The translations under genes and the position numbers were made by a program. 5,403 nucleotides of DNA, from contig CALILB010000422.1 of assembly GCA_938016625.1 (NCBI GenBank), positions 1 to 5,403 of the forward strand, read 5' to 3'. This document shows, piece after piece, positions 1 to 5,403 of the stretch. Numbering within the stretch: position 1 is the first letter of the stretch; every line of letters starts with the position of its first letter. The notes below the pieces were generated by a model. That model had not been told where the DNA came from, made no database searches, and saw nothing but the letters and a program-made list of their open reading frames with translations. Source of the stretch: an uncultured bacterium (GTDB lineage Bacteria > Acidobacteriota > Thermoanaerobaculia > Multivoradales > JAHEKO01).

Positions 1-261
1 GGCCACCGGTTTGCCCGACTGCACCAGCAGGGTCTCGTCGGCGCCCAGACGCTTCAGGGTCGCGACAATGGCGTCGTAGCACTCCCAGTTGCGGGCCGCC
101 TTGCCGGAGCCGCCATAGATGATCAGCTCGTCCGGCTTCTCCGCCACTTCCGGATCGAGGTTGTTCATCAGCATGCGCAGGGCGGCCTCCTGCTGCCAGC
201 CCTTGCAACTCAGCGTCGTACCCCGCGGGGCACGGATCTCACGAGTCGTTGCGATGGTCAT
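1..261 (-). CDS. hutU: Urocanate hydratase (urocanase), N-terminal part, cut by window edge
   Basis: Urocanase catalyses the second step of histidine degradation, hydrating urocanate to 4-imidazolone-5-propionate in the cytoplasm with a tightly bound NAD+. Only the first 87 codons are here; the full protein is normally about 550 residues, so most of it lies left of the window. The translation begins MTIATTREIRAPRGTTLSCK. It carries the conserved urocanase N-terminal landmarks: RGTTLSCKGW (about residues 13-22), LRMLMNNLDPEVAE (28-41), the glycine-rich YGGSGKAARNWECYDAI segment (49-65) and LLVQSGKPVA ending at residue 87. The ATG at 261-259 is well placed: an in-frame TAG lies four codons upstream and an AAGGA lies about 13 bases upstream. 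It follows hutH by 38 bp on the same strand, the expected partner and order for a hut operon. Family assignment is secure; nothing can be said about the missing C-terminal part. Confidence 0.96.
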   Translation of the reverse strand, partial: MTIATTREIRAPRGTTLSCKGWQQEAALRMLMNNLDPEVAEKPDELIIYGGSGKAARNWECYDAIVATLKRLGADETLLVQSGKPVA

Positions 262-299
262 CGGTCTATTCTAGTCCTTGAAACGCCGGTCCCCACTGT

Positions 300-1817
300 C
301 TACCGAAGGGCCTCGATATGGGGGCGGATGTCGCTGTCGAGAAACTCGGCGGCAGCGGCCAGGTCGGGCGCCATCTCCCGGTCCTCTTCCCATTTCGGCA
401 CCCGCCGGCGGACAGCCTTGTGCAGGGCCTCGATTGGATCGCTCGACTCGAGCGGCCGCAAAAGGTCGATACCCTGGGCGGCCGACAGCAGCTCGATTGC
501 GAGGATCTGCCGGGTGTTGATCACCACCTGCTGCAGCTTGACCGCCGCTCCCATCCCCATCGACACGTGATCCTCTTTTTCGGCCGAGGTAGGTATGGAA
601 TCGACGCTGGCGGGATGGGTCAGACCCTTGTTCTCGCTGGCCAGGGCCGCCGCCGTCACCTGCGCCATCATAAAGCCCGAGTTGAGCCCGGGATCTTCGG
701 TGAGAAAGGCCGGGAGCCCGGAGAAAACGCTGTCGGTGAGCTTGTCGATCCGACGCTCGCTGATCGAGCCCAACTCGGCAAGACCCATGGCCAGGATGTC
801 GGCTGCCAGGGCCATCGGCTCGCCATGAAAGTTGCCACCCGAGACGATCTCGCCGTCATCGGCCAACACCAGCGGATTATCGGTGACCGCATTCATCTCG
901 ATGGCCAGCTTGCCCTCGACATCCGCGAGCAGATCGCGCGCGGCCCCGTGAACCTGCGGCATACAACGGATGGAGTATGGATCCTGCACCCGGGAGTCAC
1001 CCTCGCGGTGGGACTCGCGGATCTCCGATCCCTGGAGCAGATGCCAGAGATTGGCGGCACTGGCCATCTGCCCCGGGTGTGGCCGCAGCTCGTGCAGCCG
1101 ACGATCGAAAGGCCCATCGGTCCCACGCACCGCATCGGTGGACATTGCCCCGATCAGGTCGGCGATACGAGCCAGGTCGTGGGCGGCCAACGCCGCAAGG
1201 GCCAGCAACGAGGTCATGGCCTGGGTGCCGTTGATCAGCGCCAGCCCTTCCTTGGGTCCCAGCACCAGCGGCTCGAGCCCACAGCTTTGGAGTGCCTCGG
1301 CTGCCGGTAGCAGATCACCCTTCAATCGCACCTGACCACGGCCGATGAGCGGTAGCGCCAGATGCGAGAGCGGCGCCAGATCTCCGCTGGCCCCCACCGA
1401 GCCCTTGGCGGGGACCACCGGTAGAAGATCGGCATCGAGCAGGGCGAGCAGCAGCTCGACCAGCTCCGGTCGCACCCCCGAATAGCCACGGGCCAGTGTA
1501 TTGGCGCGCAAGAGAAGCATGCCGCGCACCGCCTCGTCGGCAAGCGGCTCGCCCACCCCGGCGGCGTGACTGACAAGCAGGCGCTCTTGGAGCGAGCCCA
1601 TCTGTTCGTCGGGGATACGGATGCGGGCCAGATCGCCAAACCCGGTGTTGACGCCGTAGATCGCCTCGCCCCGGGCCAAGGTGTCGAGGATGACCCGATG
1701 GGCAGTCACGATTCGCTCTCGCGCCGCAGAATCGAGCTCGCACCGCTCCTCCCGCCGAACGATCCGGCGGAACTCACCCAGCGTCAGACTCTTGCCGTCG
1801 ACTCGAATCACCCGCAT
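300..1817 (-). CDS. hutH: Histidine ammonia-lyase (histidase)
   Basis: HutH removes ammonia from L-histidine to give urocanate, the first committed step of histidine catabolism; it is a cytoplasmic homotetramer. The 505-residue product is of usual length. The Ala-Ser-Gly triad that cyclises into the MIO cofactor is at residues 143-145, within GSVGASGDLAPLSHL. Other family active-site positions are present: Y54 in YGVNTGFG, the S83-H84 pair typical of histidases rather than Phe/Tyr lyases, N196 in NGTQA, Y281 and R284 in QDPYSIRC, F330 in GGNFHG and E415 in EKEDHVSM. The start MRVIRVDGKS is chosen because it matches the family N-terminus and has a purine-rich site (AGAGAGGG) just upstream. The frame stays open to an ATG at 1916, but that longer version would overlap lemA. 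The stop is TAG at 302-300. It lies 22 bp after lemA and 38 bp before hutU, so the three are likely one transcript. All key residues are intact, so it should be active. Confidence 0.97.
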   Translation of the reverse strand: MRVIRVDGKSLTLGEFRRIVRREERCELDSAARERIVTAHRVILDTLARGEAIYGVNTGFGDLARIRIPDEQMGSLQERLLVSHAAGVGEPLADEAVRGMLLLRANTLARGYSGVRPELVELLLALLDADLLPVVPAKGSVGASGDLAPLSHLALPLIGRGQVRLKGDLLPAAEALQSCGLEPLVLGPKEGLALINGTQAMTSLLALAALAAHDLARIADLIGAMSTDAVRGTDGPFDRRLHELRPHPGQMASAANLWHLLQGSEIRESHREGDSRVQDPYSIRCMPQVHGAARDLLADVEGKLAIEMNAVTDNPLVLADDGEIVSGGNFHGEPMALAADILAMGLAELGSISERRIDKLTDSVFSGLPAFLTEDPGLNSGFMMAQVTAAALASENKGLTHPASVDSIPTSAEKEDHVSMGMGAAVKLQQVVINTRQILAIELLSAAQGIDLLRPLESSDPIEALHKAVRRRVPKWEEDREMAPDLAAAAEFLDSDIRPHIEALR

Positions 1818-1839
1818 GCCCTCTCTTTGGCCAGCGTCC

Positions 1840-2457
1840 TCAGAACTCCACCGCCGGTGCGGTCTCGGCACCGGGCTGGGAGGAAAAATAGGCTTTCTCG
1901 GGAAAGTCCCAACCAAGCCAGGAGATCAGCCAACGGGTCGGAATGCGTTTGGCCATGACGTTGAAATCGCGTGCGGCCTGGTTGTATCGATTGCGCTCGA
2001 CGGAGATTCGATTCTCGGTCCCCTCGAGCTGCACCATCAGATCTTGATAGGCCGCCACCGATTTGAGCTCGGGATAGCGCTCGACGACCACCAGCAGCCG
2101 CTGGAGAGCCGACGACAGAGCATCCTGGGTTTGTTGAAACTGGGCGAAGGCTTCGGGGTTGTTGATGATGTCGGCACCCGCCTCGACACTCATCTGCCCC
2201 ACCCGGCTTCTGGCCTCGACCACCTGGTTGAGGGTCTCCTGCTCGAACTCGGAGGCACCCTGGACCGTCGCCACCAGATTGGGAATGAGATCCGCGCGCC
2301 GTTGGTAGACGGTCTCGACCTGCGCCCACTGCTGCTCAACCACCTCCTGGGCCGCCACCAATCCATTGAATTGACCAACAGCCCAAAATCCGATCAGGAC
2401 GAGGCCCAAAACAACCAGACCAGCGACAATCAGACAACCGATAGCCGATTTACCCAT
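1840..2457 (-). CDS. lemA: LemA family membrane-anchored protein
   Basis: LemA proteins are widespread single-pass membrane proteins with a helical domain; their biochemical function is unsettled. The 205-residue product fits the family length. Residues about 6-28 form a hydrophobic segment (IGCLIVAGLVVLGLVLIGFW), probably an N-terminal membrane anchor, followed by a long helical region rich in Gln, Glu and Val. Family hallmarks are VYQRRADLIPNLV (50-62), RYPELKSVAAYQDLMVQLEG (127-146) with TENRISVERNRYN after it, and the tail FPEKAYFSSQPGAETAPAVEF at 185-205. The ATG at 2457 is preferred over the longer open frame reaching 2784, because it gives the family N-terminus and is preceded by a strong GAAGGAGGG ribosome-binding site about six bases upstream. 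The usual LemA companions (TPM-domain or M48 peptidase genes) are not in the window. Instead hutH follows after 22 bp. Co-transcription with hut genes is inferred from spacing and does not prove a role in histidine metabolism. Confidence 0.93.
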   Translation of the reverse strand: MGKSAIGCLIVAGLVVLGLVLIGFWAVGQFNGLVAAQEVVEQQWAQVETVYQRRADLIPNLVATVQGASEFEQETLNQVVEARSRVGQMSVEAGADIINNPEAFAQFQQTQDALSSALQRLLVVVERYPELKSVAAYQDLMVQLEGTENRISVERNRYNQAARDFNVMAKRIPTRWLISWLGWDFPEKAYFSSQPGAETAPAVEF

Positions 2458-2551
2458 CTGCACCCTCCTTCTCTTTCCTGCACTCGTGGGCTTGAGAATA
2501 CCACTGCCTCCGGCGCAAGATCTCGCGACGGAAATCCGTCTTCTATGACTG
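2458..2551. promoter_or_regulatory. Divergent lemA/comM intergenic region, presumed promoters
   Basis: This 94-bp gap separates the leftward lemA-hutHU block from the rightward comM block, so it should hold promoters for both. On the plus strand TTGAGA (2492-2497) followed after 18 bases by CAAGAT (2516-2521) is a weak sigma70-like pair for comM. On the minus strand TATTCT (2500-2495) is a possible -10 for lemA without a convincing -35. These candidates overlap, and neither is strong. The lemA ribosome-binding site occupies the left end; comM has no clear Shine-Dalgarno. A perfect palindrome at 2527-2540 is listed separately. Confidence 0.4.
2527..2540. repeat. Perfect 6-bp inverted repeat, candidate operator
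   Basis: GACGGA and TCCGTC face each other across two A residues. The element lies 11 bases before the comM start and about 70 bases before the lemA start, in the divergent promoter gap. It could be a binding site for a dimeric regulator or a small hairpin near the comM translation start. A 6-bp repeat in GC-rich DNA can arise by chance, so the functional reading is only inference. Confidence 0.35.
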
Positions 2552-4075
2552 ATGATGGCCCGAGCTCTATCCGCCACGCCCTGGGGAATCGACGCCCGCG
2601 CGGTACAGGTCGAAGTCGACATCCGCTTTGGTCTCCCCCAGATGCACATCGTCGGTCTCCCCGACGCCGCGGTGCGCGAGAGCAAGGAGAGGGTGCGCAC
2701 AGCGATAAAGAACTGTGGTTTCGACCTGCCTCCCAGAGTCGTGGTCGTCAACCTGGCGCCGGCCAACATCCGCAAGGAGGGCAACTACCTCGACCTGGCC
2801 ATCGCCCTCGCCGTTCTGCAGGCCCATGGGGAGCTGCCGGAGGGTTGTCTGGAAGATCGACTCTTCTGCGGTGAGCTGGGACTGGATGGCCAGGTCAGAT
2901 CGGTAAGAGGTGGTCTCGCCATTGCCGCCCTTGGGTCCAATGTAAAGGCGTGCGAGGTGCTGCTACCGGTGCCCAATGCCGCCGAGGCTGCCGCTCTCGA
3001 GGTAGTCCCCATCCTTGGCCTTGCCGGGCTCACCGAGGCGATCGAGCATCTGGTGGGAGTCACCTCCCTGTTGCCGACCACGCCATCCGAGCCGCCTTCG
3101 GCAACAACTTCGGGCGCCCTCGACCTCGCCGATGTTCGTGGACAGGAAGGCGCCAAGCGAGCCCTGGAGATCGCTGCCGCCGGTGGTCATAACGCGCTCT
3201 TCATGGGGCCACCGGGTGCGGGTAAGACCATGCTGGCGCGGCGGCTTCCCGGGATCCTGCCCATGCTGAGCCGCGCGGAGTCGATCGCCGTCACCAAGGT
3301 TCACTCTCTGGCCGCCGAAGAGCCGCCCGCAGGACTCATCCGGCGGCGGCCGTTTCGCAGCCCCCACCCCGGTATCAGCTCGGTGGCGATGGTGGGAGGT
3401 GGTGGTGTACCGCGGCCCGGAGAAGTCAGCCTGGCTCACAACGGCGTCCTCTTTCTGGATGAGCTTCCCGAGTTCCAACGTGACGCGCTCGAGGCCCTGC
3501 GACAGCCGCTGGAGGAAGGCAGGCTTACCGTCATCCGCGCCCGGGGCCGGTTTACCTTTCCCGCTCGCTTCGCCCTGTTGGCGTCGATGAATCCTTGTCC
3601 CTGTGGTCACCTCGGCGACCCACGGCACGAATGCCGCTGCACCCCGCTCCAGGTCGAGCGCTATCGCAACCGCGTTTCGGGACCGCTGCTCGACCGAATC
3701 GACCTCCATGTGGAGGTGCCGAGTGTCAAGCTGGTTGAATTGAAGGGCGCGCCGGGAGAGGCCAGCCTTCCGGTCGCCGAGCGTGTCCAGGCGGCCCGCG
3801 AGCGACAGCGCTTTCGCTTCTCATCGAACAACGGCACACCGGTCAACGCGGCCATGAGCTCGAAACTGATCGAAGAGCATTGCGGGCTCGACGGGTCTGC
3901 GCGCCGCATCCTGGATACCGCTTTCGAGCGTCTGGGGCTCTCGGCCCGGGCCCTGACCCGGATCCTCAAGGTTTCCCGCACGATAGCCGATCTTGCCGCC
4001 AACAACTCGATCCAAAGCAGCCATGTCGCCGAGGCGATCCAGTATCGGGCGCTCGATCGACGGCTGGAGGCGTAA
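2552..4075 (+). CDS. comM: ComM/YifB-type Mg-chelatase-like AAA+ ATPase
   Basis: This family comprises hexameric AAA+ ATPases related to Mg-chelatase subunit I. In Vibrio cholerae ComM is a branch-migration helicase that helps integrate incoming single-stranded DNA during natural transformation; homologues also occur in bacteria not known to be competent. The 507-residue product is full length. Residues about 1-165 form the Lon-protease-like N-terminal domain, with GLPQMHIVGLPDAAVRESKE at 27-46 and VNLAPANIRKEG at 66-77. The ATPase core follows: Walker A GPPGAGKT at 219-226 and Walker B VLFLDELPE at 299-307. The conserved Cys cluster NPCPCG (347-352) with C361 and C363 comes next, then SGPLLDRIDLHVEVP (376-390). 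A helical C-terminal domain ends the protein (about 410-505). The start is ATG-ATG at 2552/2555; an in-frame TGA at 2546-2548 excludes a longer ATG or GTG form. No good ribosome-binding site precedes it. It is divergent from lemA and lies just ahead of vapBC; no other competence gene is in view. Confidence 0.96.
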   Translation: MMARALSATPWGIDARAVQVEVDIRFGLPQMHIVGLPDAAVRESKERVRTAIKNCGFDLPPRVVVVNLAPANIRKEGNYLDLAIALAVLQAHGELPEGCLEDRLFCGELGLDGQVRSVRGGLAIAALGSNVKACEVLLPVPNAAEAAALEVVPILGLAGLTEAIEHLVGVTSLLPTTPSEPPSATTSGALDLADVRGQEGAKRALEIAAAGGHNALFMGPPGAGKTMLARRLPGILPMLSRAESIAVTKVHSLAAEEPPAGLIRRRPFRSPHPGISSVAMVGGGGVPRPGEVSLAHNGVLFLDELPEFQRDALEALRQPLEEGRLTVIRARGRFTFPARFALLASMNPCPCGHLGDPRHECRCTPLQVERYRNRVSGPLLDRIDLHVEVPSVKLVELKGAPGEASLPVAERVQAARERQRFRFSSNNGTPVNAAMSSKLIEEHCGLDGSARRILDTAFERLGLSARALTRILKVSRTIADLAANNSIQSSHVAEAIQYRALDRRLEA

Positions 4076-4120
4076 GAGGTTACATAAAACATCTGATGCA
4101 TGATGCGATATGCTATGAGT
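4076..4120 (+). promoter_or_regulatory. Candidate vapBC promoter/operator region
   Basis: The 45 bases between the comM stop and the likely vapB start are AT-richer than the surroundings. They contain TATGCT (4109-4114), which fits a TANNNT -10 element and ends six bases before the ATG at 4121; no convincing -35 is at 17 bp. A small palindrome, GCAT-g-ATGC (4098-4106), and a repeated GATGC lie next to it and could be an operator for the VapB dimer, as toxin-antitoxin operons are usually autorepressed. No Shine-Dalgarno is visible before 4100, 4115 or 4121. The assignment rests on pattern and context only. Confidence 0.35.
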
Positions 4121-4357
4121 ATGAGAACCACCCTCGATATCGATGAGGATGTGCTCCAAGCTGCGAAAGAGCTTGCACAGCAGCAAAAAACCACCGCGGG
4201 TCGCGTGCTCTCTGAGCTGGCCCGGAAGGGTCTCCAACCCCCGGCTGAGAGTCCAGAGCCCCGCAACGGAGTACCCCTGCTTCCCCCGCGAAGGGGAGAG
4301 AAGCCAGTTACCAACGAGGCGGTCGATCGACTTCGCGACGAGGAGACCACCCGGTAG
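4121..4357 (+). CDS. vapB: VapB-type antitoxin (predicted ribbon-helix-helix DNA-binding protein)
   Basis: This is the predicted antitoxin of a type II toxin-antitoxin pair: it binds and neutralises the adjacent PIN toxin and probably represses their shared operon as a dimer. From the ATG at 4121 it is 78 residues. The N-terminus MRTTLDIDEDVLQAAKELA has the beta-strand-then-helix pattern of ribbon-helix-helix antitoxins, followed by TTAGRVLSELARKGL, the expected second helix. The C-terminal half (about 40-78) is Pro- and Arg-rich, then ends in KPVTNEAVDRLRDEE, a tail typical of this VapB group and probably the toxin-binding part. In-frame ATGs at 4100, 4103 and 4115 would add up to seven residues; 4121 is chosen because family members begin at MRTTL. 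The stop TAG overlaps the toxin GTG by one base, which implies translational coupling. VapB is a family label and has not been matched to a named system. Confidence 0.87.
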   Translation: MRTTLDIDEDVLQAAKELAQQQKTTAGRVLSELARKGLQPPAESPEPRNGVPLLPPRRGEKPVTNEAVDRLRDEETTR

Positions 4358-4797
4358 TGATCTCCCTGCTCGACGTCAATGTGCTCGTGGCCCTGTTCGA
4401 CGCTGCCCACGTCCACCACGAAACCGCTCACGAGTGGTTTGGGCGCACCCATGCCGAAGGTTGGGCTACCTGTCCGCTAACCGAAAACGGGTTTGCCCGC
4501 GTCGTCTCGAGCACAGCCTACCCGGGACGACGAACCACGGTTGCGGACGCTCTCGATCGGCTTCACCAATTTCGCCAAAGCGACCATCATGTCTTTTGGG
4601 CCGACAACCTCTCCCTGTGTGGGACGGACCTGGTCGACCCGGCCCATATCGCCGGCTCAAAACAGATCACCGACACCTACCTCCTGGCCCTTGCGGTAAA
4701 ACAGAACGGCACTCTGGCTACCTTCGATCGGACAATCCCCCTGAAAGCCGTCGCCGCGGCCGAGAGGCGACATCTCACCGTCCTTGGCAGGGCGTAG
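4357..4797 (+). CDS. vapC: VapC-type PIN-domain ribonuclease toxin
   Basis: PIN-domain VapC toxins are Mg2+-dependent endoribonucleases that cut tRNA or rRNA and halt translation when not bound by antitoxin. The 146-residue product has the four expected acidic positions: D6 in LLDVNVLVALFD, E43 in PLTENGFARVV, D106 in ITDTYLLALA and D124 in ATFDRTI. The catalytic site therefore looks intact. The start is GTG at 4357-4359, overlapping the vapB TAG by one base (TAGTG), with AGGAGA at 4341-4346 as a well-spaced ribosome-binding site. The C-terminus HLTVLG is typical of the family and supports the TAG at 4795-4797 as the true end. The target RNA cannot be predicted from sequence. The pair sits between comM and an exported-protein gene as a compact cassette; no mobile-element ends were seen around it. 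Confidence 0.92.
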   Translation: MISLLDVNVLVALFDAAHVHHETAHEWFGRTHAEGWATCPLTENGFARVVSSTAYPGRRTTVADALDRLHQFRQSDHHVFWADNLSLCGTDLVDPAHIAGSKQITDTYLLALAVKQNGTLATFDRTIPLKAVAAAERRHLTVLGRA

Positions 4798-4867
4798 CAG
4801 GACAACCCAAACCTGCACCAGTTCTCCGCCCTCTTGCGGGCCGCCTATCAGGGCGAACGCGTCGAAC

Positions 4868-4888
4868 CGGATCCTGAAGTAGGATCCG
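4868..4888. repeat. Perfect 8-bp inverted repeat (hairpin) between vapC and the exported-protein gene
   Basis: CGGATCCT (4868-4875) is the exact reverse complement of AGGATCCG (4881-4888), with a 5-base loop GAAGT. As RNA it would form a stable short hairpin 71 bases after the vapC stop and 24 bases before the next start. No T-run follows on either strand, so it does not match a standard intrinsic terminator. It may be a processing, stability or operator element, or chance. Confidence 0.5.
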
Positions 4889-4911
4889 CTAGATAACGAA
4901 TCGTGGAGAAG

Positions 4912-5403
4912 ATGAACGTGTGGTTCTCGACCGCTATGGCGCCATCGACAGTCGATGCTCGATGTCGAGGAATCCTGTCCATCGCGGTGGCGATCTTGCT
5001 CAGCGTCGGGTGTTCGGGAGAGCGGGAAGAACGCCCGCAGCAAGGATCTGCACCCGAAGAGAGCGTTGCTTCGACGTTTTCGCCGTTGCCGGCTCGCGTC
5101 GGTGCAGGAACCGCCCCCGGCCGGGTGAGCTTGAGGCCCGATCTCTTCGCAGCGGCCGAGGTGGGGAGCTGTCTTCTGCGGTTCGAGGTGGGCAAGGAGG
5201 GTATCGCCACCAATGGCGGGCTCCTCGTCGATTTTCCCAAGGCCTGGTTCGCCACCCTGGCACCGTTGAGCAAGCCCTTCCAGTCCGACGATCGGAAGGC
5301 TCCTCACTTCGCCGGTGTCGAGACCTCACGAGCCGAGAGCCGACCCCAGCTCGAGATCCAGCGCGAAGGTCTACAGGGCAAGCTCGATCGATACCCCCAC
5401 ATC
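4912..5403 (+). CDS. Unrecognised exported protein, probable lipoprotein, 3' end beyond window
   Basis: The frame stays open from ATG 4912 to the window end (164 codons) on the plus strand. I do not recognise the gene. The N-terminus has Arg residues at 17 and 20, then a hydrophobic stretch GILSIAVAILLSVG (20-33) and Cys34, then a charged Ser/Gly/Glu/Pro-rich linker. This looks like a lipoprotein signal peptide, although Ser rather than Leu is at -3 of the lipobox. From about residue 65 a probable beta-rich domain begins (SLRPDLFAAAEVGSCLLRFE), followed by VGKEGIATNGGLLVDFPKAW and LEIQREGLQGKLDRYPH. The pattern of a glycine pair plus a later FP..W faintly recalls N-terminal regions of DUF3604-type proteins, but that is a weak guess. 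GGAG at 4905-4908 is only three bases from the ATG; it is better spaced for the in-frame GTG at 4918. The mature protein would be the same from either start. Function unknown. Confidence 0.72.
   Translation, partial: MNVWFSTAMAPSTVDARCRGILSIAVAILLSVGCSGEREERPQQGSAPEESVASTFSPLPARVGAGTAPGRVSLRPDLFAAAEVGSCLLRFEVGKEGIATNGGLLVDFPKAWFATLAPLSKPFQSDDRKAPHFAGVETSRAESRPQLEIQREGLQGKLDRYPHI

Noticed and set aside
447..461. Adjacent XhoI-like (CTCGAG) and NotI-like (GCGGCCGC) sites resembling a cloning polylinker.
   Set aside because: They lie inside hutH and encode the conserved family segment LLRPLESSDPIEAL in frame; no other vector sequence is present, so this is natural sequence.
318..1310. Long open frame (330 codons) on the plus strand opposite hutH.
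   Set aside because: Antisense shadow of a strongly supported gene; its translation has low-complexity Arg/Gly/His/Gln composition and no recognisable motif. Long antisense frames are common in GC-rich genes.
1818..1916. N-terminal extension of hutH by 33 residues from an ATG at 1916.
   Set aside because: It would overlap the end of lemA by 77 bases, and the Pro/Arg-rich extension is unlike histidase N-termini; the ATG at 1817 has a ribosome-binding site and matches the family.
2458..2784. N-terminal extension of lemA by 109 residues.
   Set aside because: The extension is antisense to the comM N-terminus and unlike LemA; the ATG at 2457 has a strong ribosome-binding site and begins just before the membrane segment.
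1681..2874. 397-codon plus-strand open frame spanning hutH, lemA and the start of comM.
   Set aside because: It overlaps three well-supported genes, two of them antisense and comM out of frame, and shows no domain.
2963..3709. 248-codon minus-strand open frame opposite comM.
   Set aside because: Antisense shadow of the comM ATPase core; composition is biased and no family features are visible.
4868..4888. Intrinsic terminator for vapBC.
   Set aside because: The stem is good, but no T-run follows on either strand, so it was listed as an inverted repeat instead.
4657..5307. 216-codon minus-strand open frame opposite the end of vapC and the exported-protein gene.
   Set aside because: It opposes vapC's conserved C-terminus and the signal-bearing gene from 4912; it has no plausible start site or motifs of its own.

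Overview
The window is GC-rich bacterial chromosomal DNA, clearly above 60% GC by eye, with strong G/C preference at third codon positions. It is densely packed with housekeeping-type genes. No gene here fixes the taxon. The mix of a histidine-degradation operon, LemA, a ComM/YifB ATPase, a VapBC module and a probable lipoprotein suits a Gram-negative GC-rich lineage. Acidobacteriota-like or proteobacterial are guesses only.

Layout: a leftward block and a rightward block diverge from a 94-bp gap (2458-2551). The leftward block, in order of transcription, is lemA (2457-1840), hutH (1817-300) and hutU (261 to beyond the left edge). Gaps are only 22 and 38 bp, so the three are probably co-transcribed. 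HutH deaminates histidine to urocanate and HutU hydrates urocanate to imidazolonepropionate, so the first two steps of histidine catabolism are encoded. LemA is a membrane-anchored protein of unknown role and is an unexpected partner.

The rightward block is comM/yifB (2552-4075), a vapB antitoxin (4121-4357), a vapC PIN-domain toxin overlapping it by one base (4357-4797), and after a 114-bp gap an unrecognised exported protein, probably a lipoprotein (from 4912, running off the right edge). No intrinsic terminator with a T-tract was seen between any of the genes.

Every large gene belongs to a known family. No CRISPR array, tRNA, rRNA, insertion sequence or evident new system was found. The points most worth a second look are the lemA-hutHU linkage, a -10-like hexamer six bases before vapB's likely ATG (possible leaderless mRNA), an in-frame open stretch after the vapC stop, two perfect inverted repeats in the gaps, and the unidentified exported protein at the right edge.
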